The notes beneath the pieces are model-generated. The model was not told the origin of the DNA. It searched no databases and worked only from the letters and a program-made list of their open reading frames with translations. The translations under genes and the position numbers were made by a program. A stretch of 34,875 nt of DNA from contig CAJXLX010000023.1 in NCBI GenBank assembly GCA_913056335.1, positions 1 through 34,875 of the forward strand, read 5' to 3'. Below, in pieces: positions 1-7,579 of this stretch (positions are counted from its first letter, which is position 1; every line of letters begins with the position of its first letter). The DNA is from an uncultured Rhodothermaceae bacterium (GTDB lineage Bacteria > Bacteroidota > Rhodothermia > Rhodothermales > Salinibacteraceae).

Positions 1-1
1 G

Positions 2-808
2 CCTCGCTTCGACACCGGCGCGTGTGGCTACGCCCCTCTCGACATCACCCAACCCGATGACATCGCGGCGCTCTTCGAGGACTTCACGCCCAACGTCCTT
101 GTCAACTGCGCCGCCATGACTGATGTGGATGGCTGCACCGATGCCAAAGACGACTGCTGGGCCACAAATGCCACCGCCGTGCAACACCTGGCCGAGGCTT
201 GCCGCCGCCACGGCACGCGCCTGGTGCAGGTCTCCACCGACTTCGTGTTCGACGGCGAAGACGGGCCCTATGCCGAAGACGCCCGCCCGAATCCCGTCAA
301 CTACTACGGACGCTCAAAGCTCGCGGGCGAGAACGCTGTGCGTGCCTCAGGGCTGGCCAACTGGGCCATTGTGCGCACGGTGCTGGTGTACGGCACGGGC
401 ACGGACCTGGGACGCGGCACCATCGTGACGTGGCTGATGCAGAAGCTGGCAGCGGGCGAGCCGGTGCACATCGTCACCGATCAGTGGCGCACACCCACCT
501 ACGTGAACGACCTGGCGCGCGGCATTGAGCGGCTGCTGCACTACGAAAAGACCGGTGTGTACCACATCTCCGGGCGCGAACTCGTCTCAATCTACGATCT
601 GGCCACCACCGTGGCCGAGGTATGCGACTACGACCCGGACCTCATCACGCCCGTAACCAGCGACTATTTCGACAGCGCCGTACCGCGTCCGCCGCGCACC
701 GGATTTGTCATTCTGAAAGCCGAAACCGAACTGGGCTACCATCCCACACCGCTGCGCGAGGGCATCCGCCGGGTAGGCGAGGCGCTCGGGCTTGAGATCG
801 ACGCATGA
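2..808 (+). CDS. RmlD-like NAD(P)-dependent sugar-nucleotide reductase (SDR family), 5' end cut by window
   Basis: The open frame runs unbroken from the window edge (first full codon at base 2), so the N-terminus with the Rossmann GxxGxxG is missing; the ATG at 116 is internal. Seen: VNCAAMTDVDGCT, then STDFVFDG (bases 233-256) followed by PYAED, and a Tyr-x-x-x-Lys active site in YYGRSKLAGE (bases 302-331). This order is typical of extended SDRs of the dTDP-4-dehydrorhamnose reductase (RmlD/RfbD) group, which reduce a 4-keto nucleotide sugar for cell-surface polysaccharide. The C-terminal region (YHPTPLREGIRRVGEAL) fits the substrate-binding half. No other rhamnose gene is visible downstream, so the exact substrate is uncertain; a generic sugar-nucleotide-binding SDR is the alternative. 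Stop TGA at 806-808. Confidence 0.85.
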   Translation, partial: PRFDTGACGYAPLDITQPDDIAALFEDFTPNVLVNCAAMTDVDGCTDAKDDCWATNATAVQHLAEACRRHGTRLVQVSTDFVFDGEDGPYAEDARPNPVNYYGRSKLAGENAVRASGLANWAIVRTVLVYGTGTDLGRGTIVTWLMQKLAAGEPVHIVTDQWRTPTYVNDLARGIERLLHYEKTGVYHISGRELVSIYDLATTVAEVCDYDPDLITPVTSDYFDSAVPRPPRTGFVILKAETELGYHPTPLREGIRRVGEALGLEIDA

Positions 809-952
809 TGGATACTGCCCTCCCTTCGCCTCCGCAGGTTCGTGCTATATTAACACCACATCCCTGCCTTTTCGAGACGCACTTGCGTTCTTAAGGATAC
901 GCAGCGCATCCGCCTGTACTCGTATGCTTGTTGACCTGAATCCGTAGCTCCT

Positions 953-2230
953 ATGCTTGACCTTGACGCTGTCCGTGAACACCCGAACCGCGTGCGCGAA
1001 GCCATGCGCGCCAAAGGCGAAGACCGTCCCGAGCAGGTCGACGCGCTGCTGGAGGTTGACGAGGAGCGGCGCGCGCTCATCACGGAGTTGCAGGAGGCAC
1101 AGGCACGCTCCAACCGCATCTCGAAGCAGATCGGCGCGCTGATGCGTGAGGGTAAACAAGAAGAGGCGCAGGAGCACATCGACGAGACCAGCGCGCTCAA
1201 GGACAAGATCAGCGAGCTGGAAGAACAGGTGCGTGAAAAGAAGGCCCTCACGCAGCAGATGCTGCTGCAGCTGCCCAACATTCCGCACCGGAGCGTGCCG
1301 GTGGGCGTCTCCGAAGACGATAATGAGGTCGAGGAAGAGGTGGGCGACAAGCCCACGTTCGACTTCGATCCGCAGCCGCACTGGGAGCTGCTCGAATCGC
1401 TGGAATTGGTCGACTTTGAGCGCGGCGCGAAAGTGACCGGCGCTGGATTTCCCATCTACACCGGCAAGGGCGCGCGCCTGCAGCGGGCGCTGATTCAGTT
1501 CTTTCTGGATGAGGCGCACGAGAACGGCTACACCGAAGTCCAGCCGCCGCTTTTCATCAACGAAGACAGCGCGCGCGGCACAGGGCAGCTCCCCGACAAG
1601 GAAGACCTGATGTACGAGATCCCGCGCGAGGGCTTCTTCCCGATTCCCACCGCCGAGGTGCCCGTCACCAACATGCACCGCGACGAAATCTTTGATGCCG
1701 ACGACCTGCCGCGCACGTACTGTGCCTACACGCCGTGCTTCCGGCGCGAGGCGGGCTCGTATGGCGCGCATGTGCGCGGCCTCAACCGCATGCATCAGTT
1801 CGACAAGGTGGAGCTGGTGCAGTTTGTGACGCCGGAGGAGAGCTACCGCGCCCTGGAGGCGATGTGTGCCGATGCCGAGGCGCTCTTACAGGCGCTGGGG
1901 CTGCCGTACCGCCGCCTGCTCATGTGCACCGGCGACATGGGCTTCACGCAGGCCAAGAAGTACGACCTGGAGGTGTGGAGCGCCGGACAGGAACGCTGGC
2001 TGGAGGTGTCGTCGGTGTCGAACTTTGAGGCGTTCCAGGCGCGCCGTATGCAGATTCGGTATCGCCCCGAGCCCGAGGCCAAGCCCGAGCTTTTGCACAC
2101 GCTCAACGGCAGCGCCCTGGCGCTTCCCCGCATAATGGCCGCGCTCATTGAGCAGTACCAGACCGAAGACGGCACCGTTGCGCTGCCCGACGTGCTGCAC
2201 CCATACACGCGATTTGAGACGATTACTTGA
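953..2230 (+). CDS. serS: Seryl-tRNA synthetase
   Basis: Class II aminoacyl-tRNA synthetase that charges tRNA-Ser (and tRNA-Sec where present) with serine in the cytoplasm. The 425 residues match the family's usual length. The first 110 or so residues are the N-terminal tRNA-binding domain with a highly charged antiparallel coiled coil (about residues 30-105). The catalytic core follows, with the TxE-type serine-recognition region (IPTAEVPVTN), motif 2 around Arg264 (CFRREAGSYG, then GLNRMHQFDKVE), the TGDMGFTQAKKYDLEVW segment and motif 3 near the C-terminus (LNGSALALPRIMAALIE). The start at 953 gives the canonical MLDLDAVREHPNRVREAM opening. There is no Shine-Dalgarno motif before it. It lies 144 bases after the SDR gene and is probably a separate transcription unit. 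Confidence 0.97.
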   Translation: MLDLDAVREHPNRVREAMRAKGEDRPEQVDALLEVDEERRALITELQEAQARSNRISKQIGALMREGKQEEAQEHIDETSALKDKISELEEQVREKKALTQQMLLQLPNIPHRSVPVGVSEDDNEVEEEVGDKPTFDFDPQPHWELLESLELVDFERGAKVTGAGFPIYTGKGARLQRALIQFFLDEAHENGYTEVQPPLFINEDSARGTGQLPDKEDLMYEIPREGFFPIPTAEVPVTNMHRDEIFDADDLPRTYCAYTPCFRREAGSYGAHVRGLNRMHQFDKVELVQFVTPEESYRALEAMCADAEALLQALGLPYRRLLMCTGDMGFTQAKKYDLEVWSAGQERWLEVSSVSNFEAFQARRMQIRYRPEPEAKPELLHTLNGSALALPRIMAALIEQYQTEDGTVALPDVLHPYTRFETIT

Positions 2231-2258
2231 GAAGCTGTTTGAGCAATGGGTGCATCAC

Positions 2259-2335
2259 AAATGATAGCTACTCTGATCAAAGATCCCCCCGGGCGAATGG
2301 TACCGAAAGCATTCGGATGTGAAAACCTGCTTTGA
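2259..2335 (+). repeat. Degenerate relative of the intergenic structured repeat (copy E)
   Basis: In the serS-hemL gap, the stretch from about 2261 (ATGATAGCTACTCTGATCAAAG) resembles the left end of the repeat at 15182 (GTGATAGCTCTCCTGATAAAAC). It is followed by a small hairpin with arms CGAATG (2294-2299) and CATTCG (2310-2315), at the place where the full repeats carry their GAACGG/CCGTTC hairpin. The remainder of the element is not recognisable. The 12-mer AACCTGCTTTGA (2324-2335) also occurs at 25167-25178, beside another degenerate copy. Similarity is judged by eye. Confidence 0.45.
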
Positions 2336-2475
2336 CGTCGTGCTTCAGACTGCGGGCATTGCAGATCTGTCACGATCAAACAGGCACGACTCGTAGTACA
2401 TACAGTGCAGTTGGATGCCCAGGTACTACATCCTGAGCCGTCTGCATTCCTCTGTCGTTTAGCGATCTCCCAGTT

Positions 2476-3798
2476 ATGGCTATGGACATCCCTACCAAGA
2501 CGCCCCTTGACCTTTCCACCAGCAAGCGCCACTACGAGGCCGCGCAGCACCGGATTCCCGGCGGCGTAAACTCGCCGGCGCGTGCCTTCAAAAGCGTAGG
2601 CGGTACGCCGCTCTTCATCGACCACGCCGAGGGCGCGTACATGACCGACGTGGATGGCAACCGCTACGTCGACTACATCGGGTCGTGGGGGCCGATGCTG
2701 TTTGGCCACGCCCACCCCGATGTCGTATCGGCAGTGAAAGACGCGGTGGATGCTTCGACCTCGTTTGGCGCGCCTACCGAAATCGAGATTGAGGTGGCCG
2801 AACTGGTCTGCGACCTCGTGCCGTCGGTCGAAAAAGTACGCATGGTGAACTCGGGTACCGAAGCTACGATGAGCGCCGCACGCGTGGCTCGCGGCTACAC
2901 CGGACGCGATAAGATCATCAAGTTTGCGGGCAACTACCACGGCCACGGCGACTTTTTCTTGATTGCTGCGGGGAGTGGTCCGCTGTCGCTGGGCGAGCCC
3001 AACTCGCCGGGCGTCACCGAGGGCAACGCTAAAGACACGCTCCTGGCGCGCTACAACGACGCTGAGCATGTGCGCGAGCTTGCCGAATCGTACGAGGACG
3101 AGGTCGCCTGCATCATCGTCGAGCCGATTGCGGGCAACATGGGCTGCATTCCGCCCGAGCCCGGCTTCCTGGACGAACTCCGCGCCATCTGCGACGAGCA
3201 CGGCATCGTCCTCATCTTCGACGAAGTCATGACCGGATTCCGCGTGGCCCCCGGCGGCGCCCAGGAGCGCTACGGCGTCACCCCAGACATGACGACCTTG
3301 GGCAAGATCATCGGGGGCGGACTTCCCGTGGGCGCATACGGCGGCAAGAAAGCGATCATGGACTATGTGTCGCCTGTGGGACCGGTCTACCAGGCGGGTA
3401 CGCTAAGCGGCAACCCGCTGGCGATGCGTGCGGGCCACGCGGTGCTCTCGAAGATCGCTGATGAGAAGGATAGCATCTATCCGCAGCTGGAGCGCTACAG
3501 CGAGGCGCTTGAAGAGGGCACCCGCCAGAACCTGGAGGCCCTTGGGCTCTCGTATTACACCACCCGCGTAGGCGCTATGGGCAGCCTCTTCTTCTCGGAC
3601 GAGCGCGTCACCGATCTTGAGACAGCCAAAGCGTGCGATACCGAAGCGTACGCCGACTACTTCCATGCCATGCTGGAAGAAGGCGTGTACCTGGCCCCCT
3701 CACAGTTTGAGGCGTATTTCTTTGGGACGCAGCACGGCGAAGCTGAGCTCGACAAAACACTTGCGGCCCAGCGTAACGCGCTCAAGCGCATCCACTGA
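2476..3798 (+). CDS. hemL: Glutamate-1-semialdehyde 2,1-aminomutase
   Basis: PLP-dependent class III aminotransferase-fold enzyme that converts glutamate-1-semialdehyde to 5-aminolevulinate, the committed precursor of haem and other tetrapyrroles in the C5 pathway. The 440 residues fit the family. Seen: the family N-terminal signature RIPGGVNSPARAF, the PLP-phosphate loop NSGTEATMSAARVARG, the YHGHGDF segment, the cofactor-ring Asp in LIFDEVMTGFRV, and the Schiff-base lysine Lys277 in TLGKIIGGGLPVGAYGG, then GTLSGNPLAM. The ATG at 2482 (MDIPTK) is an alternative start four bases after a weaker context. A monocistronic arrangement is likely: there are 245 bases upstream and 417 downstream without genes. 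hemA and other early haem genes are not in the window; protoporphyrinogen oxidase lies about 22 kb away. Confidence 0.97.
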   Translation: MAMDIPTKTPLDLSTSKRHYEAAQHRIPGGVNSPARAFKSVGGTPLFIDHAEGAYMTDVDGNRYVDYIGSWGPMLFGHAHPDVVSAVKDAVDASTSFGAPTEIEIEVAELVCDLVPSVEKVRMVNSGTEATMSAARVARGYTGRDKIIKFAGNYHGHGDFFLIAAGSGPLSLGEPNSPGVTEGNAKDTLLARYNDAEHVRELAESYEDEVACIIVEPIAGNMGCIPPEPGFLDELRAICDEHGIVLIFDEVMTGFRVAPGGAQERYGVTPDMTTLGKIIGGGLPVGAYGGKKAIMDYVSPVGPVYQAGTLSGNPLAMRAGHAVLSKIADEKDSIYPQLERYSEALEEGTRQNLEALGLSYYTTRVGAMGSLFFSDERVTDLETAKACDTEAYADYFHAMLEEGVYLAPSQFEAYFFGTQHGEAELDKTLAAQRNALKRIH

Positions 3799-4215
3799 TT
3801 CCTGTGCGGTGCTCGCAGCTACTTGTGGATCTGGTAGCCGTATATGGGGAGCGAACGGGAGACCGTTCGCTCCAGGAAATGGCTTTATCACGAGAGCGGT
3901 CACTTAACGTATATCCACTACCAAGAGAAAATCGCTACTGAACAGATCCCTCGCCGTCTGTAGGTGGCCCTGACGGCTTCCAGCAGAAGGATTGCAACGC
4001 TGCACTCGCACGCTCGGAATTCTCCTCGCGCTTTGGCATCGCATCGCGCATCCCCCAAACTGGTGATCTTGTCGTGTGAGCTGAGATGCTTTGCTCCAAA
4101 TGACCGCTGGCGTAGAGGTGTAACGATCAGATCGAGACGTACGTAGAGAGCGTGATTGCAGGGCGGGACCACTGGCCCTGCTGCGGACCTCCTGCCTCAC
4201 CTGAAAACCTGTCGT
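3799..4215. other. 417-base gene-free gap between hemL and the glycine-repeat protein
   Basis: It holds a short copy of the dispersed repeat (3831-3919) with a perfect GNRA-capped hairpin. The rest (about 3920-4215) is less GC-rich than the genes and carries no ORF with recognisable content. An in-frame extension of the next gene back to 4156 exists but lacks sense as protein. No tRNA or riboswitch is recognised. Confidence 0.6.
3831..3919 (+). repeat. Short copy (C) of the dispersed intergenic repeat, with perfect 11-bp hairpin
   Basis: Arms 3848-3858 (GGAGCGAACGG) and 3863-3873 (CCGTTCGCTCC) are perfectly complementary around the tetraloop GAGA. The flanks match the copy at 31494-31649 in the same orientation: GTAGCCG on the left, and CCAGGAA..GG..TTTATCA.GAGAGC..TCACT.AACGT..ACC on the right. 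Relative to that copy, about 30 bases containing the other hairpin (GCCGGGGAC...GTCTCCGGT) are missing. Being just after hemL, it could also act as a 3'-end structure, but there is no T-run. Confidence 0.75.
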
Positions 4216-5301
4216 ATGCACACCGCATCTCGCTCGACCCTTCTCTTCGCACTGGCGGCTCTACTTTGCACTATTATCCCCCATGCTGCGGCCCAGAACG
4301 GCACAGCTCTGAATCTGACAACGGGTACTGTTGGAGTGAGCCTCGGCGATTCGCAACGTACCACCGGGCTGCGTCTCAATTATCGAGATCGGCAGATGCA
4401 GTGGGTGCATGGCATCAACGTAACGCTGTGGAGTCCGCCGTACGACCAAACTGGAGGCACCGTAAATGGTCTTGCTCTCGGCGTGCCGGTTACAGGCGCT
4501 GCTCGCATCAGCGGATTGGCCGTTGGGGCCGGCGTGGGCACCACCAATACGATCGCTGGTGTTGCCGTAGGCGCTCTCGGACTGGGCGCAGGTGATAACT
4601 TGGACGGCATCGCGGTGAGCGGACTCGGCGTGGGGGCGGGCGGCTCCGTGCGGGGTATCCTCGTGGCCGGACTGGGCGCCGGTGCTGGCGAGGATATTGT
4701 GGGCGTGGCCGCAAGTGGACTGGGAATCGGAAGTGGGGCCTCGGTACGTGGAATCCTGGTTGCTGGCGTTGGCGCCGGCGCCAGCGAGACGCTCACTGGC
4801 ATCGGGATCGCCGGTGTTGGGCTGGGGACTGGAGACCGGCTGTTCGGCGTCGGCATTGCGGGCATTGGAGCGGGAACAGGCGGTGGGGCCCGTGGACTCC
4901 TCGCTGGTGGCGTGGCGGCAGGCACCGGCGGCGACATGATGGGCATCTTGGCAGGCGGCCTGGCATCGGGCGCCGGAGGGCGTATGACAGGAGTTATGGC
5001 TGGAGGCCTGGCATCGGGGGCGTTGCAAGTGCGGGGCGTTGCACTGGGAGGCATGGCGACCGGAGCCCAGGATGTGCGAGGCGTGCTGGTCTCAGGCGGG
5101 TATAACCGCATCGAGGAGGGGGTGATGCGCGGGGTGACCCTCGCTGGATATAACGACATGCGCGGCACGCAGCGCGGGCTGGCCATCGGCATCTACAACT
5201 ACGCCCGTACGCTCCAGGGGGTGCAGATCGGCGTGCTGAACGTGGCTCAGAACAATCCGCCCGGCTTCCGCATCCTTCCGTTGGTTAACGCAAGTTTCTG
5301 A
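4216..5301 (+). CDS. Secreted glycine-rich protein with an exact 16-residue tandem repeat
   Basis: 361 residues. The ATG at 4216 was chosen because it begins a clear signal peptide (MHTASRSTLLFALAALLCTI..HAAAQ, cleavage near residue 27); the in-frame codon at 4156 would bury it. After about 70 unique residues comes a tandem array with a repeat-start glycine at residues 100, 115, 131, 147, 163, 179, 195, 211, 227, 243, 259, 274, 289 and 306. The period is exactly 16 from 115 to 259. Consensus: G-[ILV]-x-[VIA]-[AS]-G-[LVI]-G-x-G-[AST]-G, then a short variable polar turn. The last units change to GLAIGIYNYARTLQGVQIGVLNVAQNN, which resembles the LA_2272-type surface repeats of Bacteroidota and Leptospira (recalled, not searched). 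Alternating small and aliphatic residues suggest a beta-solenoid or barrel-like fold at the cell surface. Function unknown. It converges on the kinase gene. Confidence 0.8.
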   Translation: MHTASRSTLLFALAALLCTIIPHAAAQNGTALNLTTGTVGVSLGDSQRTTGLRLNYRDRQMQWVHGINVTLWSPPYDQTGGTVNGLALGVPVTGAARISGLAVGAGVGTTNTIAGVAVGALGLGAGDNLDGIAVSGLGVGAGGSVRGILVAGLGAGAGEDIVGVAASGLGIGSGASVRGILVAGVGAGASETLTGIGIAGVGLGTGDRLFGVGIAGIGAGTGGGARGLLAGGVAAGTGGDMMGILAGGLASGAGGRMTGVMAGGLASGALQVRGVALGGMATGAQDVRGVLVSGGYNRIEEGVMRGVTLAGYNDMRGTQRGLAIGIYNYARTLQGVQIGVLNVAQNNPPGFRILPLVNASF

Positions 5302-5324
5302 ATCCACACGAGTCTGCCTCAACT

Positions 5325-5360
5325 CAAAAAAAGGGCCGCTTCCCTTCATTCAGGGGAAGC
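5325..5360 (-). terminator. Intrinsic terminator of the WD40 kinase gene (minus strand)
   Basis: Read on the minus strand, the arm GCTTCCC (5354-5360) pairs with GGGAAGC (5338-5344) around a 9-base loop, then GGCCC and a run of seven T (complement of 5326-5332). It lies about 37 bases beyond the kinase stop codon, in the 95-base convergent gap. A second perfect hairpin (GGGCAA 5369-5374 / TTGCCC 5377-5382) sits closer to the stop without a T-run. Confidence 0.7.
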
Positions 5361-5396
5361 ATGTGAGCGGGCAAGTTTGCCCGGCAGAGAAAAGCG

Positions 5397-7448
5397 TTAG
5401 GGTGTCCACATGCGGATGCCGCGCTCCTTGGTGCCCGAGAGTACGTAGCGCCCGTCGGGCGAGAAATCGACAGCGCTCACCCCTTCGCCGCTTTCGCCCT
5501 TAAACAGGTAGCCCAGGCTACCGTCGGACACCTTCCAGAGGCAGACATTGAGGTTGCTTGTGCCTGAGATGGCAAACTGGCCATCGGGCGAGAACGACAC
5601 GGCAATGACAAGGCCATCGTGGCGGTCAAACGTGCGCAGAAGCTTGCCTGATGCCGCATCCCATAGGCGAGCGGTCATGTCATCGCTGCCTGAGAGGACG
5701 TACTGGCCGTCGGGCGAGAATGCAACTGAGAAGACATACGCGGCGTCCCAGTCGCTGGTATCGAGCTCCATGACCTGGCCGCCAGACTGCACATTCCAGA
5801 TGCGCAGAGCGCCTTGCCCAGTGCCTGTGACGACGCGGGAGCCGTCGGGCGAAAAGGCCGCCGAAAAGACCGGCTCCTCATGCATGTCGAAGGTAAACTC
5901 GGGCTCTCCCGACTTTACATCCCATATGCGCAACGTACCGCCTTGCCCGGCTCCTCCGAGTACGCGATTGCCGTCAGGCGAGAAGCAGGCCGTGAGCACC
6001 GAGTTGGGCGTGGTCTCAAGATTGTGCAGCTGGTTCCCGGTCTCCAGGTCCCACAGCTGAAGCGTACTTTCTGAGCTAAGCGTGAGCAGCGTTTCGCCGT
6101 TCGACGACAGATCGATCGCGATGGGGTGACCGTCAAGACCACGAATCGTTTGGATCTCGTCGCCAGAAACCACCTCCCAGACCTTCGCTTCATTGTCGTT
6201 GCCGCCGCCAAGGGCAAACTGGCCGTCGGGCGAAAAGGAGACGGCGTTGACCCAGTCGGCTGTGCCGGCAAGGCTACGCACAATGCTCAGGTTCTGGCGC
6301 TGCGGGCTGCTGTCGCTTCCATCTGAGCGGCGGTCTGACGCGTTGGAGGTCTCTTCGGAGACGCTGTCATCCGACAGGTCTTTCGATTGAAAGATCTGTG
6401 TTTGGGCCGGCTGGTTTTCGGCTTCGTCTTCGTCACCCAGACGAATAGGCCCTGCTTCGGCCTCCCCGTTATCGGAGGGTGAAGGAATCTCAACATACTC
6501 GCCGGGATCCTCATTGCGGAGGGCTTCGGCGAGCGTTGCACAGGAATCGAAGCGGTCGTTGGCCTCTTTCATGAGGCACTTGGCCACGACCTGCTCCAGC
6601 CATTCAGGAATGTCAGGTTGCAGTTCGCGGGGAGGCGTGTACGGTTCGTGGAGCACTTTATACACAACGCTCATGGGGTGGCCCCCAGAGTGGGGCAGTT
6701 TGCCTGTGAGGGCTTCGTAGAGCACCACGCCAAGGCTGTACAGGTCGCTTCGCGCCTCAACTTCGGTACCGCGGGCCTGCTCAGGGCTCATGTACTCAGG
6801 AGTGCCAAGTACCGTCCCAGTTTGGGTGAGGCGGGCCTCCGAAGAGGCATATGCGATGCCGAAGTCCATGAGCACGGGGCGCCCAACGTCTGTAATCATG
6901 ACGTTCGAGCCCTTTACGTCACGGTGAATCATGCCCTGTTCATGGGCATAGGCGAGCGCATCCGCAATGGGGGTGATGATCGTGACAGCTTCTTGGCTGG
7001 AGAGGTGGCCCTGCTCCTGAATGATCTCGTGCAGGTCGCGTCCGCTCAGGTACTCCATGGCCATGAAGTGAACGCCATTCGTTTCCCCTTCATCGATGAT
7101 GGTTACGATGTGGGGGTGGTTCAGCTGGGCAGCAGAACGCGCCTCGCGGTGAAAGCGCTCCAACATCTTTTTATCATGTGAGACGCCTTGGGGAAGCACC
7201 TTCAGGGCAATATCACGACCCAGGCTGCGTTGCTTGGCCTTGTAAACGATGGCCATGCCACCGCGCCCGAGCTCTTTCTCAATCTCGTAGTTCTCGTCGA
7301 GCGCCTCGCGCACCAACGTTTCCGGATTGCGGATGCTGGTGGTTGTTGTCGGTGGGTCTTCCAGCCACTCTCCACAGTGCTTGCATTTGCGCGCTGCAGC
7401 CAAGATCTCCTCATGACAGTACGGACAGCGCTTGGTGGCTTCAGACAT
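5397..7448 (-). CDS. Soluble Ser/Thr protein kinase with N-terminal zinc ribbon and C-terminal seven-bladed WD40 propeller
   Basis: 683 residues. Residues 8-25 form a zinc ribbon (CPYC..CKHC; Cys8, 11, 22, 25). The Hanks-type kinase domain spans about 54-320: glycine loop GRGGMAIV (61-68), ATP lysine Lys83, alpha-C Glu102, catalytic loop HRDVKGSN with Asp177, Lys179 and Asn182, DFG 195-197, and activation/P+1 segment GTPEYMSPEQARG. All catalytic residues are present, so it should be active. An acidic Ser-rich linker follows (about 325-390). Then come seven WD40 blades, mostly carrying FSPDG and ending in [LV]W, which close with MWTP at the C-terminus. There is no membrane segment, unlike PASTA-type bacterial kinases, so it is probably cytoplasmic, with the propeller binding partners or substrates. 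It lies downstream of the FHA gene (gap 131 bases). Confidence 0.95.
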   Translation of the reverse strand: MSEATKRCPYCHEEILAAARKCKHCGEWLEDPPTTTTSIRNPETLVREALDENYEIEKELGRGGMAIVYKAKQRSLGRDIALKVLPQGVSHDKKMLERFHREARSAAQLNHPHIVTIIDEGETNGVHFMAMEYLSGRDLHEIIQEQGHLSSQEAVTIITPIADALAYAHEQGMIHRDVKGSNVMITDVGRPVLMDFGIAYASSEARLTQTGTVLGTPEYMSPEQARGTEVEARSDLYSLGVVLYEALTGKLPHSGGHPMSVVYKVLHEPYTPPRELQPDIPEWLEQVVAKCLMKEANDRFDSCATLAEALRNEDPGEYVEIPSPSDNGEAEAGPIRLGDEDEAENQPAQTQIFQSKDLSDDSVSEETSNASDRRSDGSDSSPQRQNLSIVRSLAGTADWVNAVSFSPDGQFALGGGNDNEAKVWEVVSGDEIQTIRGLDGHPIAIDLSSNGETLLTLSSESTLQLWDLETGNQLHNLETTPNSVLTACFSPDGNRVLGGAGQGGTLRIWDVKSGEPEFTFDMHEEPVFSAAFSPDGSRVVTGTGQGALRIWNVQSGGQVMELDTSDWDAAYVFSVAFSPDGQYVLSGSDDMTARLWDAASGKLLRTFDRHDGLVIAVSFSPDGQFAISGTSNLNVCLWKVSDGSLGYLFKGESGEGVSAVDFSPDGRYVLSGTKERGIRMWTP

Positions 7449-7579
7449 AGGGGGTGGGAGTGGTTAGAAACGGTCCGTGGTTCGTACAGACACAAGTTAA
7501 CGTTGAGTCTTCCGCAGACGCAGCTACCTCAGGTGGCAGCTACATACCATCCAGGGAAGTAAGATTGAAGAGCGTAGAG

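Noticed and set aside
1843..3201. 452-codon minus-strand frame spanning serS and hemL
   Set aside because: It crosses two confident genes and the gap between them; the translation shows no motifs.
4261..5192. Long minus-strand frames opposite the glycine-repeat protein (Pro/Ala-rich)
   Set aside because: Repeats on the coding strand create apparently repetitive proteins on the other; the plus frame has a signal peptide and a structured period.
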